DNA of 64,000 nt from Paractinoplanes abujensis (GTDB taxonomy: Bacteria; Actinomycetota; Actinomycetes; Mycobacteriales; Micromonosporaceae), in the NCBI RefSeq assembly GCF_014204895.1, contig NZ_JACHMF010000001.1:8866001-8930000 (forward strand). The letters run 5' to 3'. Made by a program: the position numbers and the translations under genes. Positions within the stretch are counted from its first letter, which is position 1. Each line of letters begins with the position of its first letter. Of the stretch, positions 1 to 8,187 are shown in pieces. The notes beneath the pieces were generated by a model that was not told the origin of the DNA, searched no databases, and saw nothing but the letters and a program-made list of their open reading frames with translations.

Positions 1-200
1 CGGCCGCTGCTGTCCCGTCGGCGCCCGCTCGCGTGGCCGCTGCTGTCCCGCTGTTGCGTGGTCGTGTGGCGGCCGTCGGGCCGCCGTTGCGTGCTCACGT
101 GGCGTCAGCTGTGCCGCAATCGGGCCCGCACGTGGCCACCGCTGTCCCGCCGTTGCGTGCTCGCGTCGCCGCTGCTGTGCCACCGGTTACGGTTCGCTCG
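1..200. repeat. 33-bp direct repeats
   Basis: About six imperfect 33-bp units run from the window edge to about position 200. Copies of GTGGCCGCTGCTGTCCCG-like sequence recur at 33, 66, 99, 132 and 165. The unit is a multiple of three, so every reading frame stays open across it; the open frame is therefore not evidence of coding. The array may continue left of the window. Confidence 0.85.
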
Positions 201-215
201 TCACGGCCTGTCTCG

Positions 216-644
216 CAGTCGTTCAGGCTGAGCCGAGCTGAGCAGCCTGTCACGCAGTCGTTCAGGTTGAGCGGTGTTGAGCGGCCTGGTGCGCAGTCGT
301 TCAGGTTGAGCGGTGTTGAGCGGCCTGGTGCGCAGTCGTTCAGGCTGGGCGGTGTTGAGCAGCCTGTCACGCAGTCGTTCAGGCTGGGCGGTGTTGAGCA
401 GCCTGTCACGCAGTCGTTCAGGTTGGGCGGTGTTGAGCGGCCTGGTGCGCAGTCGTCCAGGCTGAGCGGAGTTGAGCGGCCCGTTTCGGAGTCGTTGGGG
501 CTGGACGGTGTTGAGTGGCCTGTTTCGGAGTCGTTCAGGTTGAGCGGTGTTGAGTGGCCTGTTTCGGAGCCGTTCAGGCTGAGCGATGTTGGGCGGCCTG
601 TCACGCGGTCGTTCAGGCTGAGCGGTGCTGAGCGAGGTCGGTTG
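216..644. repeat. 39-bp direct repeats, about 11 copies
   Basis: Eleven 39-bp units start at 216, 255, 294, 333, 372, 411, 450, 489, 528, 567 and 606, each beginning CAGTCGTTCAGG or a close variant. Neighbouring copies differ by a few substitutions but not by length. A rightward open frame through the array would encode a 13-residue repeat (SFRLSGVERPGAQ-like) and would end in an ATGA overlap with the sirtuin start. Both strands are open and no signal peptide or ribosome site is seen, so I treat it as a spacer minisatellite rather than a gene. Confidence 0.9.
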
Positions 645-775
645 CGTCCGTCCGTCCGTTGGGGTTCGGAGCCGGGTGGCTTTCGGATCGGCCCGGTCGC
701 GGGCGGCCGAGCCCGTCCGGGCCGGCCCGCTGATATCGATCGCTACGGAGGTGGCGTGACAGGCACACTCGTGCG

Positions 776-1501
776 ATGAACACCCTGCAGCACGCGGCTG
801 AGCTCATCGCCGGAGCGCAACGTCTTGTCGTGTTCACCGGGGCCGGTATGTCGGCCGAGAGCGGCGTGCCCACGTTCCGCGACGCCCTGACCGGTTTGTG
901 GGCTCGTTACGACGCCCAGGCCTTGGCCACCCCCGAGGCCTTCCAGCGCGACCCGGCCCTGGTCTGGGGGTGGTACGAGTGGCGCCGCGAACTGGTCGAA
1001 CGCGTCGACCCCAACCCCGGCCACGAGGCGGTCGCCCGGCTGGACTGCACACTGATCACCCAAAACGTCGACCAGCTGCACGAACGAGCCGGCTCCGAAG
1101 ACGTGCTCCACCTGCACGGCAGCCTGTTCGAGCCGCGCTGCTCAGTCTGCGCCCAGCCGGCCCCGCCTCCCCCCGGCGCGGCCGGGTCCGGTGACGGTCC
1201 GCGCACACCTCCGGCCTGCGGCAACTGCGGTTCCCCCGTACGGCCGGGGGTGGTCTGGTTCGGGGAGGCGTTGCCGGTCGACGTGTTGGAGCGGGCCGTC
1301 GAGGCTGCCGCGGCCGCCGATGTGCTGATCACCGTGGGGACGGCCGGGGTCGTCTACCCCGCGGCCGAGATTCCGCAGGTCACGGCCAGGCTGGGCGGTA
1401 GCGTGATCCAGGTCAATCCGCAGGCCACCCCGCTCGACGAGGTTTGTGCGCTCAACCTGCGGGGCACGGCCGCGGAGGTGCTCCCGAAGATCATCAGGTG
1501 A
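776..1501 (+). CDS. Sir2-family NAD-dependent protein deacylase
   Basis: This is a 241-residue cytoplasmic sirtuin that removes acyl groups from lysines using NAD+. The Rossmann signature GAGMSAESGVPTFRD is near residues 21-35. QNVDQLHERAG follows at about 96-106, with the catalytic histidine in HLHGS at about residue 114. A zinc ribbon is formed by CSVC and CGNC, and the NAD-binding GTAGVVYPAA segment is near the C terminus. Length fits small bacterial sirtuins (class III/U type). The ATG at 776 has only a distant GGAGG, so the exact start is less certain. It stands alone between the repeats and a kinase gene. Confidence 0.93.
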   Translation: MNTLQHAAELIAGAQRLVVFTGAGMSAESGVPTFRDALTGLWARYDAQALATPEAFQRDPALVWGWYEWRRELVERVDPNPGHEAVARLDCTLITQNVDQLHERAGSEDVLHLHGSLFEPRCSVCAQPAPPPPGAAGSGDGPRTPPACGNCGSPVRPGVVWFGEALPVDVLERAVEAAAAADVLITVGTAGVVYPAAEIPQVTARLGGSVIQVNPQATPLDEVCALNLRGTAAEVLPKIIR

Positions 1502-1560
1502 ATGGTTGCAAACCTGGCGAACCGGCACCACGCACCCCTTAAGACGCGGATCATGTCGTC

Positions 1561-3609
1561 ATGGGTGTCATGGCTTACCCCCTCCGGTACGCACTTGCCG
1601 ATCTTGCCCTGGCGCTCAGCCGGGTCTCGCACGATCCTGCCGCTGTGCAGTCCACGGCCGCCCGCGCCGCCGCCGACATGATCGGGGACGGCGCGGGGGT
1701 GCAGCTCCTGCGCGACGACGGCCGCTACGACTCGATCACCTACCACCACATCGACGACGAGCGTTCGGCGTCCATGTCCCGGGTGCTGGACCACGTCGAC
1801 CAGCTCCCCGACGACGACTTCTCGACCGCGCTCGCGGCCAGCCGGCGCCCCCTCGTGCTGGCCGGCGACGGCGTCGAGCCGCTGGCGGGGGAGGAGCACG
1901 AGATCCATTCGGCGGTCCTGTGTCCCGTGATCGTCGACAACACGTACGCGGGTTATCTGGTCCTGACCCGGGAGACGCCCGGCTCGTTCTATTCGACGGC
2001 TGAGGTCGAGCTGGCCCGTGACATCGCGGGTGAGCTGGCCCTGGCCTGTTCGAGCGCCCGCGCCTTGGAGCGGCTGCGGGCCAGCGAGGAGCGCTACCGC
2101 CGGGTCTTGGAGACGATCCCCGAGGGTGTGCTTCAGCTCGATGCGGACGGCGTGGTCACGTACGCGAATGAACCGATCGGCGTGGTGCTCGGCATGCCGC
2201 GGTCGCAGCTGGTCGGCGTGTCCTTGCGGGGTTTCCTCAACGACCAGGGTCAGAAGGAGCTCAACCGCCGCATCAACGAGTGCCGGGAGGGTCGTTCCAC
2301 TGTCGGCGGCACCCGGTTGATGCGCGCCGACGGGTCGCAGCGCAGCGTCCGGATCAGCATGATGCCGCTGATGGGCGATCACGGCGAGTTCACCGGCGTG
2401 GTCTGCATGGTCACCGACACCACCGACCACATCGACGCCCGCGGGCTCAAGCGCCAGCTCGACCATCTGCGCCGGCTCGACAGCCTGGGCCAGCTGATCG
2501 GTGGCATCTCGCACGACTTCAACAACCTGTTGACCGTGGTCGGCGGCTCGGCCGAGATGATCTCGTCGTCGAGCGAGCAGGACAGCCAGCACCACCGCCT
2601 GGCCACCGACATCCTCGAGGCCGTCGGCACGGGGCGTTCGCTGACTCACCAACTGCTGGCGTTCGGCCGCAGCGACGGCAACCGCCCCGAGATCATCCCG
2701 ATTCCCGACCTGCTCACCGACGTCCAATCTTTGTTTTCCCGTACGCTCGGCGAGCACATCGGTCTGGACCTGGCTTTCGGTCCGGATGTCTGGGCGGTGC
2801 GCGCGGAGCGTGGCCCGTTGGAGCAGGCCTTGGTCAATTTGGCCGCCAACGCCCGCGACGCCATGTTGCACGGCGGCATGTTGCGGGTGGCCGCCATGAA
2901 CGAGGTCGTCGAGCCGGGTAAGGGCCCCGAGGGCATGCCCGCCGGCAAGCTGGTGCACATCGTCATCACCGACACCGGCGTGGGCATGACCGACGAGGTG
3001 CGGCAGCGCGCCCTCGAACCGTTCTTCACCACCCGGCCCACGGCGGCGGGTCTGGGCTTGGCCACCACGGCCGGCATCGTGCAGGGCATCGGCGGCCACA
3101 TCGAGCTGGAGTCGGAGCCGCGGATGGGCACCACGGTCCACCTCTATCTGCCCGCGGCCGAGGAGAAACCCGCCTCGGGCACGGGTCGTCAGGGCGCGCC
3201 CACGGTGATCGGCCGGGTCCTGATCGTGGAGGATCAGCCCGAGGTGGCGCAGCTGGTGCAGCGTCTGATCGAGCCGGCCGGGTACGCCATCACGGTCGCC
3301 ACCGACACGTTGCAGGCTGTAAGTTTGGTGGCCGCGGGTCAGCACCCGGACCTGCTGATCACCGATGTGGTGATGCCCACGATGACCGGCCCGGAGCTGG
3401 CCAACGCGCTGCGCACCCACCGGCCCGACCTACCGGTGCTCTACATGTCGGGTTACACCGCGGCGTCGCTCGGGCCGCAGCTGCACCTGGACGACAACAG
3501 CATGCTGATCGAGAAGCCGTTCACGAGGTCGACGCTGCTCGGGGCTATTCGCACGCTGGCCGGCACCCAGCCGTCCAGTGCTCCGAACGACCCCGCCACG
3601 GCCAAGTAA
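1561..3609 (+). CDS. Hybrid sensor histidine kinase (GAF-PAS-HisKA-HATPase-REC)
   Basis: This is a 682-residue soluble hybrid kinase with no membrane segment. A GAF-like domain spans about residues 15-165 and a PAS domain about 172-290. The H-box GGISHDFNNLL puts the phospho-histidine near residue 318. The ATP lid has NARDAM, DTGVGM (about 471) and GLGLAT. A C-terminal receiver domain begins at LIVEDQ, with the phospho-acceptor in ITDVVMP near residue 602 and the conserved Lys in EKPF. The HDFNN box is typical of HWE-unlike hybrid kinases that feed a phosphorelay; no partner gene is adjacent. An in-frame ATG at 1570 is an alternative start, and neither has a strong ribosome site. Confidence 0.93.
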   Translation: MGVMAYPLRYALADLALALSRVSHDPAAVQSTAARAAADMIGDGAGVQLLRDDGRYDSITYHHIDDERSASMSRVLDHVDQLPDDDFSTALAASRRPLVLAGDGVEPLAGEEHEIHSAVLCPVIVDNTYAGYLVLTRETPGSFYSTAEVELARDIAGELALACSSARALERLRASEERYRRVLETIPEGVLQLDADGVVTYANEPIGVVLGMPRSQLVGVSLRGFLNDQGQKELNRRINECREGRSTVGGTRLMRADGSQRSVRISMMPLMGDHGEFTGVVCMVTDTTDHIDARGLKRQLDHLRRLDSLGQLIGGISHDFNNLLTVVGGSAEMISSSSEQDSQHHRLATDILEAVGTGRSLTHQLLAFGRSDGNRPEIIPIPDLLTDVQSLFSRTLGEHIGLDLAFGPDVWAVRAERGPLEQALVNLAANARDAMLHGGMLRVAAMNEVVEPGKGPEGMPAGKLVHIVITDTGVGMTDEVRQRALEPFFTTRPTAAGLGLATTAGIVQGIGGHIELESEPRMGTTVHLYLPAAEEKPASGTGRQGAPTVIGRVLIVEDQPEVAQLVQRLIEPAGYAITVATDTLQAVSLVAAGQHPDLLITDVVMPTMTGPELANALRTHRPDLPVLYMSGYTAASLGPQLHLDDNSMLIEKPFTRSTLLGAIRTLAGTQPSSAPNDPATAK

Positions 3610-3721
3610 CGGGAATAGCGCGACTCCGACCGAAGGTGCGAAACCGGGCGTAAGGGCTTGCCAATCGATCCGGACAAAAAGCAATATTCCGGGGCACTGT
3701 CCGCTTCGGAAGGACCTTCGA

Positions 3722-5530
3722 GTGACCCAGGATCGCACGTCGGATCGGTCGAGCGCCGGAGTACGCGCCGACACGTACGGCACGTCGACCATGGACCTGA
3801 GCGGGCGGTGCGTCGGCAGCTCGTACGTGCTCCAACGCCCCATCGGGCAGGGCGCGACCGGCACGGTGTGGGAGGCGCTGGACCAGACCTCCGGCACGCC
3901 GGTGGCGGTGAAGCTGCTGCACGAGAGCCTGCTGCGGCAGCCCAAGCTGGTCACCCGGTTCGTGCAGGAGCGCACGATCCTGCGCATGCTGCGACACCGC
4001 AACGTCGTACGGGTGCGCGACCTGTTCAGCGTGGGCGAAACCCTCGGCCTGGTGATGGATCTGGTCAGCGGGGGCAACCTGCGCGACCTGCTGCGCGAGC
4101 AGCACACCGTGCCGCCGGGCGAGGCGGCCCGGCTCACCGCGCAGGTCGCGGCGGCGCTGGCCGAGGCGCACGACCTGGGCGTGGTGCACCGCGACCTCAA
4201 GCCGGACAACATCCTGCTGGCCGTCGAGAACGGCCGCCCCGACACCCGGCTGACCGACTTCGGCGTGGCCCGGATCCTCAACACGCCCAGCATGACCACG
4301 CCCAACGCGGTCGTCGGCACTCCGCACTACATGTCGCCCGAGGCGTTCCACGGCGCCACGGCCAACCCCGCCACCGACGTGTACGCGCTCGGCGTGCTCC
4401 TCTACGAGCTGGTCAACGGCCATCCGCCGTACCTCAGCGACTCGATCCCCGACCTGATGCGCCGCCACCTCGAAGGCAATCCCGTACGCCGCCCCGGCAT
4501 CCCCGGCCCGATCTGGGACGTGATCATGGCGTGCATGGAGCAGAAACCCCGGCTCCGTCCCAGCGCCGCCGAACTGGTGGCCGACCTCTCCGACGCCGCC
4601 CGCCGCTTCGCTGACGTGCCCGCCATGCCCGCGCCGTCGCTGGACTCGCTGTATGACGGGCCGTCCCGCCGCCCCGCGCCGATCCTGCAACCAGCCATCG
4701 ACCCCGTACGGTCCGAGCCCCTGCTGCCGCCGCACCCCGCCTCGATCCCCGCTCCGCGCCGGCCGTCCCCGTCGCGCCGCAACGCCGTCCCGAGCTGGCG
4801 CTGGGCCCGTCCCGGGGCCACCATGTCTTTGATCGCGGCCGCGATGGTCGCCTCCGCCGTCGCCACCACGGCCTGGCACATGGGCCGAGCCGACGACGAA
4901 CGCCGCGACCTGGCCGTGCCCGCCGTGGTCATCGCGCCCCTGTCGCAGGCGCCCTCGTCCCGTTCCGTCCCGACGGTGGCTCAGCCCCGCGCGGCCACGC
5001 CCACGTCCAGTCGCACCCTGACCGGCCATTCCCGTCCGCTCCCGCCACCGGTGGTCACCCCGAGGGCCTCGCCGGCGGCTCCTTCCGCCGTACGGGGAAA
5101 GCCCGCCGCGCGGCCCGCCGCGAAGCGGACGCCGACCCGATCGCCGCAGCCCGAGGCCAAGCCGTACGGCCCCTGGGAATGCAGCACGGGCGTGGCGGTG
5201 GACTGGTCGACCAGGACCGGCGTCGTCGCCAAGCCGTGCCGCATGACCGGTCGCGACGTCCGCTACCAAGCCTCGCTCACCGGCGCCGCGGGCGCGCGCG
5301 GTCGCATCACCATCGTCCTGCGGGAAAGCCGCACCGGCCGCACCGTGGGCACCCCGAAGACCTGCGACAACCTCGACTTCTCCGGCGAGCGCATTGCCAC
5401 CCGCAGCTGTGGCCCCGCCGCGGTCAAACCCGCACGGGGCCGCAGCTACGCGGTGGTCGTCTCGTTCAGCTACATGCGCGAGGGCCGCACCCTGACCGGC
5501 GAGTCCCGCGGTGAGAGCTTCACCTGGTAA
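3722..5530 (+). CDS. Membrane-anchored serine/threonine protein kinase
   Basis: A Pkn-type kinase of 602 residues. The kinase domain covers about residues 30-295, with GQGATGTVW glycine loop, VAVKLL lysine (about 64), HRDLKPDN with catalytic Asp about 158, DFG about 179 and GTPHYMSPE activation segment. A proline-rich juxtamembrane stretch leads to one membrane helix at about 366-388. The outside part has a Pro/Ser/Thr linker and a small C-terminal domain with four cysteines, a plausible ligand sensor. I chose the GTG at 3722 because GGAAGGA lies just upstream; the open frame begins earlier at 3578. The extracellular domain is not one I recognise (no PASTA repeats). Confidence 0.93.
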   Translation: MTQDRTSDRSSAGVRADTYGTSTMDLSGRCVGSSYVLQRPIGQGATGTVWEALDQTSGTPVAVKLLHESLLRQPKLVTRFVQERTILRMLRHRNVVRVRDLFSVGETLGLVMDLVSGGNLRDLLREQHTVPPGEAARLTAQVAAALAEAHDLGVVHRDLKPDNILLAVENGRPDTRLTDFGVARILNTPSMTTPNAVVGTPHYMSPEAFHGATANPATDVYALGVLLYELVNGHPPYLSDSIPDLMRRHLEGNPVRRPGIPGPIWDVIMACMEQKPRLRPSAAELVADLSDAARRFADVPAMPAPSLDSLYDGPSRRPAPILQPAIDPVRSEPLLPPHPASIPAPRRPSPSRRNAVPSWRWARPGATMSLIAAAMVASAVATTAWHMGRADDERRDLAVPAVVIAPLSQAPSSRSVPTVAQPRAATPTSSRTLTGHSRPLPPPVVTPRASPAAPSAVRGKPAARPAAKRTPTRSPQPEAKPYGPWECSTGVAVDWSTRTGVVAKPCRMTGRDVRYQASLTGAAGARGRITIVLRESRTGRTVGTPKTCDNLDFSGERIATRSCGPAAVKPARGRSYAVVVSFSYMREGRTLTGESRGESFTW

Positions 5531-5564
5531 ATCCGCGGGCCGGCCGGCGCTACCCGGGGCTTCG

Positions 5565-6179
5565 TCAGGCCCGCAGGCCGCTCAGGAGGCGGCCCACGTC
5601 GGTACGGGCCGCCGCGAGGGTCTGTTCCGGCGTTGCCGACTCGGCGATCGTTGCCGCCGCCTCGCAGACGGCACCCAGCACGAGCCTGGTGCGCAGGTCG
5701 TCGTCGCCCGCGCTGAGTTCGCCCGCTTCGCGAAGGCGCGTGAACGCGGAGCGCAGCAGGCCCGCGGTGTGCCGATCCTCGACGTCGCGGATGGTCGCCC
5801 GGTCGAGCACCCGCGGGCCGTCGACGACGACGATGCGTTGCAGCTCGGGCTCGGCGACCGCGGTCAGGAACTCGGCCACGCCGGCTTCGAGCTTTCCCCA
5901 GGCATCACCGGCGGTGGTGACGGCGGCCACCGTACGGGCGGCGATCCGCTCGTGGGCGGCGGCGTAGACGGCGAGGAACAGTTCGTGCTTGCCGCCGAAA
6001 TGGTGGTAGACCGCCCCCTTGGTCAGGCCCGCGGCCTCGGCCACGGCGTCGAGCTTGACGCGGTCGAAGCCGGCCGACCCGAACGCGGCGGTCGCGCGGG
6101 TGAGCAGCTCGGCGGTGGTGCCGGCGGATCGTTCGGCCTGGGTGCGGCGCGAAGGCAAGGGACTTCCTCGTCTTGACAC
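5565..6179 (-). CDS. TetR-family transcriptional regulator
   Basis: This is a 204-residue TetR repressor. The N-terminal helix-turn-helix contains FDRVKLDAVAEAAGLTKGAVYHHFGGK, followed by a helical ligand domain of unknown specificity. It is divergent from the SnoaL-like gene at 6247, and the short space between them holds a clear palindrome, so it most likely represses that gene and itself. The start is a GTG at 6179; a shorter start near the arginine-rich stretch is possible. Confidence 0.92.
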   Translation of the reverse strand: MSRRGSPLPSRRTQAERSAGTTAELLTRATAAFGSAGFDRVKLDAVAEAAGLTKGAVYHHFGGKHELFLAVYAAAHERIAARTVAAVTTAGDAWGKLEAGVAEFLTAVAEPELQRIVVVDGPRVLDRATIRDVEDRHTAGLLRSAFTRLREAGELSAGDDDLRTRLVLGAVCEAAATIAESATPEQTLAAARTDVGRLLSGLRA

Positions 6180-6201
6180 GGCAATCGGGACGCCTCAATG
6201 A

Positions 6202-6233
6202 TACATACCAAAGGTACGTACTCAAAGTATGTA
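6202..6233. promoter_or_regulatory. Palindromic TetR-type operator
   Basis: The outer arms TACATAC (6202-6208) and GTATGTA (6227-6233) are exact inverse complements around an inner GTACGTAC at 6214-6221; both are centred on 6217/6218. The site lies between the divergent TetR gene and the SnoaL-like gene, where a repressor would cover both promoters. That the adjacent TetR protein binds it is inferred. Confidence 0.75.
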
Positions 6234-6246
6234 AATGGAGGTCGCC

Positions 6247-6606
6247 ATGGCTGATTTCGTCGATCGATGGGCCGCGTTCTGGGCCGCGCCCGACCCGGCC
6301 CGGGTGGGCGACCTCGCCGCGACCGACATCGAGCTGCGCTATCCCGGCCTGCCGGAGCCACTGCGCGGCGTCGAGGCCTGGCGTGCGCGGGTGGCGTCGA
6401 TCGTGCAGCGCTTCCCCGACGTCCGGCTCACCGTCACCGCGCACGCCACCGCGGACGACCTCTGCTTCGTGAGCTGGCGCGGCACGGCCACCGCGGCCGG
6501 AAACCCGATCACCTGGGAGGGCATCGACCGCATGCGTCTGCGCGACGGGCTGGTCGTCGATTCGCTGGTCGCCTTCGACACCGCCGGCCTGCGCCCGGCC
6601 GTCTGA
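6247..6606 (+). CDS. SnoaL-like / NTF2-fold protein
   Basis: This is a 119-residue protein of the SnoaL-like NTF2 fold, a small alpha+beta cone used by hydrolases, isomerases and ligand binders. The motifs ELRYPGLPEPLRG, a central SWRGTATAAG strand and C-terminal DRMRLRDGLVVDSLVAFD fit the family. The start at 6247 is preferred over ATG 6235 because GGAGG at 6236-6240 gives a normal spacing. It is divergent from, and probably controlled by, the TetR gene at 5565. The substrate is unknown. Confidence 0.82.
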   Translation: MADFVDRWAAFWAAPDPARVGDLAATDIELRYPGLPEPLRGVEAWRARVASIVQRFPDVRLTVTAHATADDLCFVSWRGTATAAGNPITWEGIDRMRLRDGLVVDSLVAFDTAGLRPAV

Positions 6607-6742
6607 GACCCGGTCAGCGCTCCGCGACGGCGCACAGGCCGCAGTCACGGAGATCAGAGACGTCCGGGAAGCTCGGCATCGGTCCTTCACGCGGGCGGAA
6701 ATACATTCGCGGGGTTCTGTGTTTCGGCCTATCGTGATCCAC

Positions 6743-6826
6743 ATGTTCGCACTCGGTCTGCAGCTGCCCCTCGCGGCGGCTCCCGTGTGCGTGTTCTCGC
6801 TCAGCGGCGCCGATACGCGAATCTGA
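6743..6826 (+). CDS. 27-aa leader ORF upstream of the EF-Tu paralogue
   Basis: A short ORF starts at ATG 6743 and stops at TGA 6824-6826, encoding [14 protein letters not shown] followed by 13 more residues. It was found by reading the leader, not from homology. Its stop codon overlaps the first base of the left arm of a 10-bp stem (6826-6835/6854-6863), the geometry expected for ribosome-controlled attenuation. No repeated amino-acid codon run is present, so a general translation or antibiotic signal is more likely than amino-acid sensing. Its translation is unproven. Confidence 0.45.
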   Translation: MFALGLQLPLAAAPVCVFSLSGADTRI

Positions 6827-6913
6827 CCCTTCCCCACCAGCAGCAGAACCGTAGGGGGAGGGTGGTCGGACCCTGCGCGGTTCTGGCGCGTCCCTGCTTG
6901 GCAACAGGCGCGC
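6826..6913 (+). promoter_or_regulatory. Overlapping leader hairpins (candidate attenuator)
   Basis: Three stems can form in the leader. Stem 1 pairs ACCCTTCCCC (6826-6835) with GGGGGAGGGT (6854-6863), with one G-U pair. Stem 2 pairs CAGAACCG (6844-6851) with CGGTTCTG (6878-6885); its left arm lies in the loop of stem 1, so the two compete or form a pseudoknot. Stem 3 pairs GCGCG (6886-6890) plus CCTG with CAGG plus CGCGC (6905-6913). None is followed by a T run. A ribosome on the 6743-6826 ORF would block stem 1 and favour stem 2. The role in controlling the downstream EF-Tu gene is inferred. Confidence 0.5.
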
Positions 6914-6954
6914 AACCCACATTGCCCTTACATCCAGTGAGGACTGAGAAGATC

Positions 6955-8145
6955 ATGGCCAAGAGCCAGTTCGTTCGTACGAAGCCGCACGTCAACATCG
7001 GCACGATGGGGCACGTCGACCACGGGAAGACGACCCTCACCGCCGCCATCACGAAGGTCCTCGCCGACCGCGACCCGGCCTCCAACCGGTACGTGGCGTT
7101 CGAGGGCATCGACAAGGCCCCGGAGGAGGCCGCCCGCGGCATCACCATCACCATCGCGCACGTCGAGTACGAGACGCCCAACCGGCACTACGCGCACGTC
7201 GACATGCCGGGCCACGCCGACTACGTGAAGAACATGATCACGGGCGCGGCTCAGGTCGACGGGGCGATCCTCGTGGTGAGCGCGCAGGACGGCTCGATGC
7301 CGCAGACCCGCGAGCACGTGCTGCTGGCCCAGCGGGTCGGTGTGCCGCACCTGGTGGTGGCGCTCAACAAGAGCGACGCCGTGGACGACCCGGAGCTGCT
7401 CGACCTGGTCGAGCTCGAGGTCCGCGAGCTGCTGAGCGAGTACGGGTTCCCCGGTGACGAGGTGCCCGTCGTGCGGGTCAGCGCGCTCAAGGCCCTGGAG
7501 GGCGACCCGCGGTGGGTGAAGTCCATCGTGGACCTGCTCGACGCGGTCGACGAGTACGTGCCGATTCCGCCCCGTGAGCTGGGGGAGCCGTTCCTGATGC
7601 CGATCGAGAACGTGCTCACCATCAGCGGCCGCGGCACCGTGGTCACGGGCAAGGTCGAGCGGGGCACGCTGCGCGTCGGCGAGCCGGTCGAGGTTGTCGG
7701 GCTCGGGCCGACCATCGCGACGGTGGCGACCGGGCTGGAGACGTTCGGCAAGTCGCTCGAGACCGCCGAGGCCGGTGACAACGCGGCGATCCTGCTCCGT
7801 GGCATCAAGCGCGAGCAGGTGGAGCGCGGTCAGGTGGTGGCGATCCCGGGTTCCGTGACCCCGCACCAGAAGTTCGAGGCGCGGATGTACGCCCTGACCA
7901 AGGAGGAGGGTGGCCGGCACACTCCGTTCGAGGCGAACTACCGGCCGCAGTTCTACTTCCACACCACCGACGTGTCCGGCGGTATGGACCTCGGTGACGT
8001 CGACCTGGTCATGCCGGGCGACACGCTGGACAAGGTCACGGTGACGCTCGGCAAGCCGGTCGCGCTCGAGGTGGGCGTCGGTTTCGCCGTACGGGAGGGG
8101 AACCGGACGGTGGCCGCGGGCACCGTCACGGCGCTGCTCGACTGA
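6955..8145 (+). CDS. tuf3: Elongation factor Tu, divergent EF-Tu3-type paralogue
   Basis: This is a 396-residue EF-Tu, the GTPase that delivers aminoacyl-tRNA to the ribosome. All G motifs are intact: GHVDHGKT (G1), RGITI (G2), DMPGHADY (G3), NKSD (G4) and SAL (G5). Domains 2 and 3 follow in normal order. The sequence departs from housekeeping actinobacterial EF-Tu (for example [20 protein letters not shown] and [11 protein letters not shown]) and resembles Streptomyces EF-Tu3 as I recall it. The gene is monocistronic, not in a str operon with fusA. The ATG at 6955 is preceded by GAGAAG. Such extra copies are associated in the literature with stress or elfamycin tolerance; here that is inference. 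Confidence 0.88.
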   Translation: MAKSQFVRTKPHVNIGTMGHVDHGKTTLTAAITKVLADRDPASNRYVAFEGIDKAPEEAARGITITIAHVEYETPNRHYAHVDMPGHADYVKNMITGAAQVDGAILVVSAQDGSMPQTREHVLLAQRVGVPHLVVALNKSDAVDDPELLDLVELEVRELLSEYGFPGDEVPVVRVSALKALEGDPRWVKSIVDLLDAVDEYVPIPPRELGEPFLMPIENVLTISGRGTVVTGKVERGTLRVGEPVEVVGLGPTIATVATGLETFGKSLETAEAGDNAAILLRGIKREQVERGQVVAIPGSVTPHQKFEARMYALTKEEGGRHTPFEANYRPQFYFHTTDVSGGMDLGDVDLVMPGDTLDKVTVTLGKPVALEVGVGFAVREGNRTVAAGTVTALLD

Positions 8146-8152
8146 GATGATC

Positions 8153-8187
8153 GAGGGGCGGCCGGCTTCACGGCCGGCCGCCCCTCT
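8153..8187. terminator. Bidirectional terminator hairpin
   Basis: A long stem pairs AGGGGCGGCCGGC (from 8154) with GCCGGCCGCCCCT (to 8185) across a tiny loop. It lies between the convergent EF-Tu and MFS genes and includes the MFS stop codon. There is no T run, as usual in such GC-rich genomes. Confidence 0.85.

Noticed and set aside
33..779. Long rightward ORF of 248 residues through the left-end repeats
   Set aside because: The repeat units are multiples of three, so open frames are automatic on both strands; no signal, ribosome site or non-repeat domain supports a protein.
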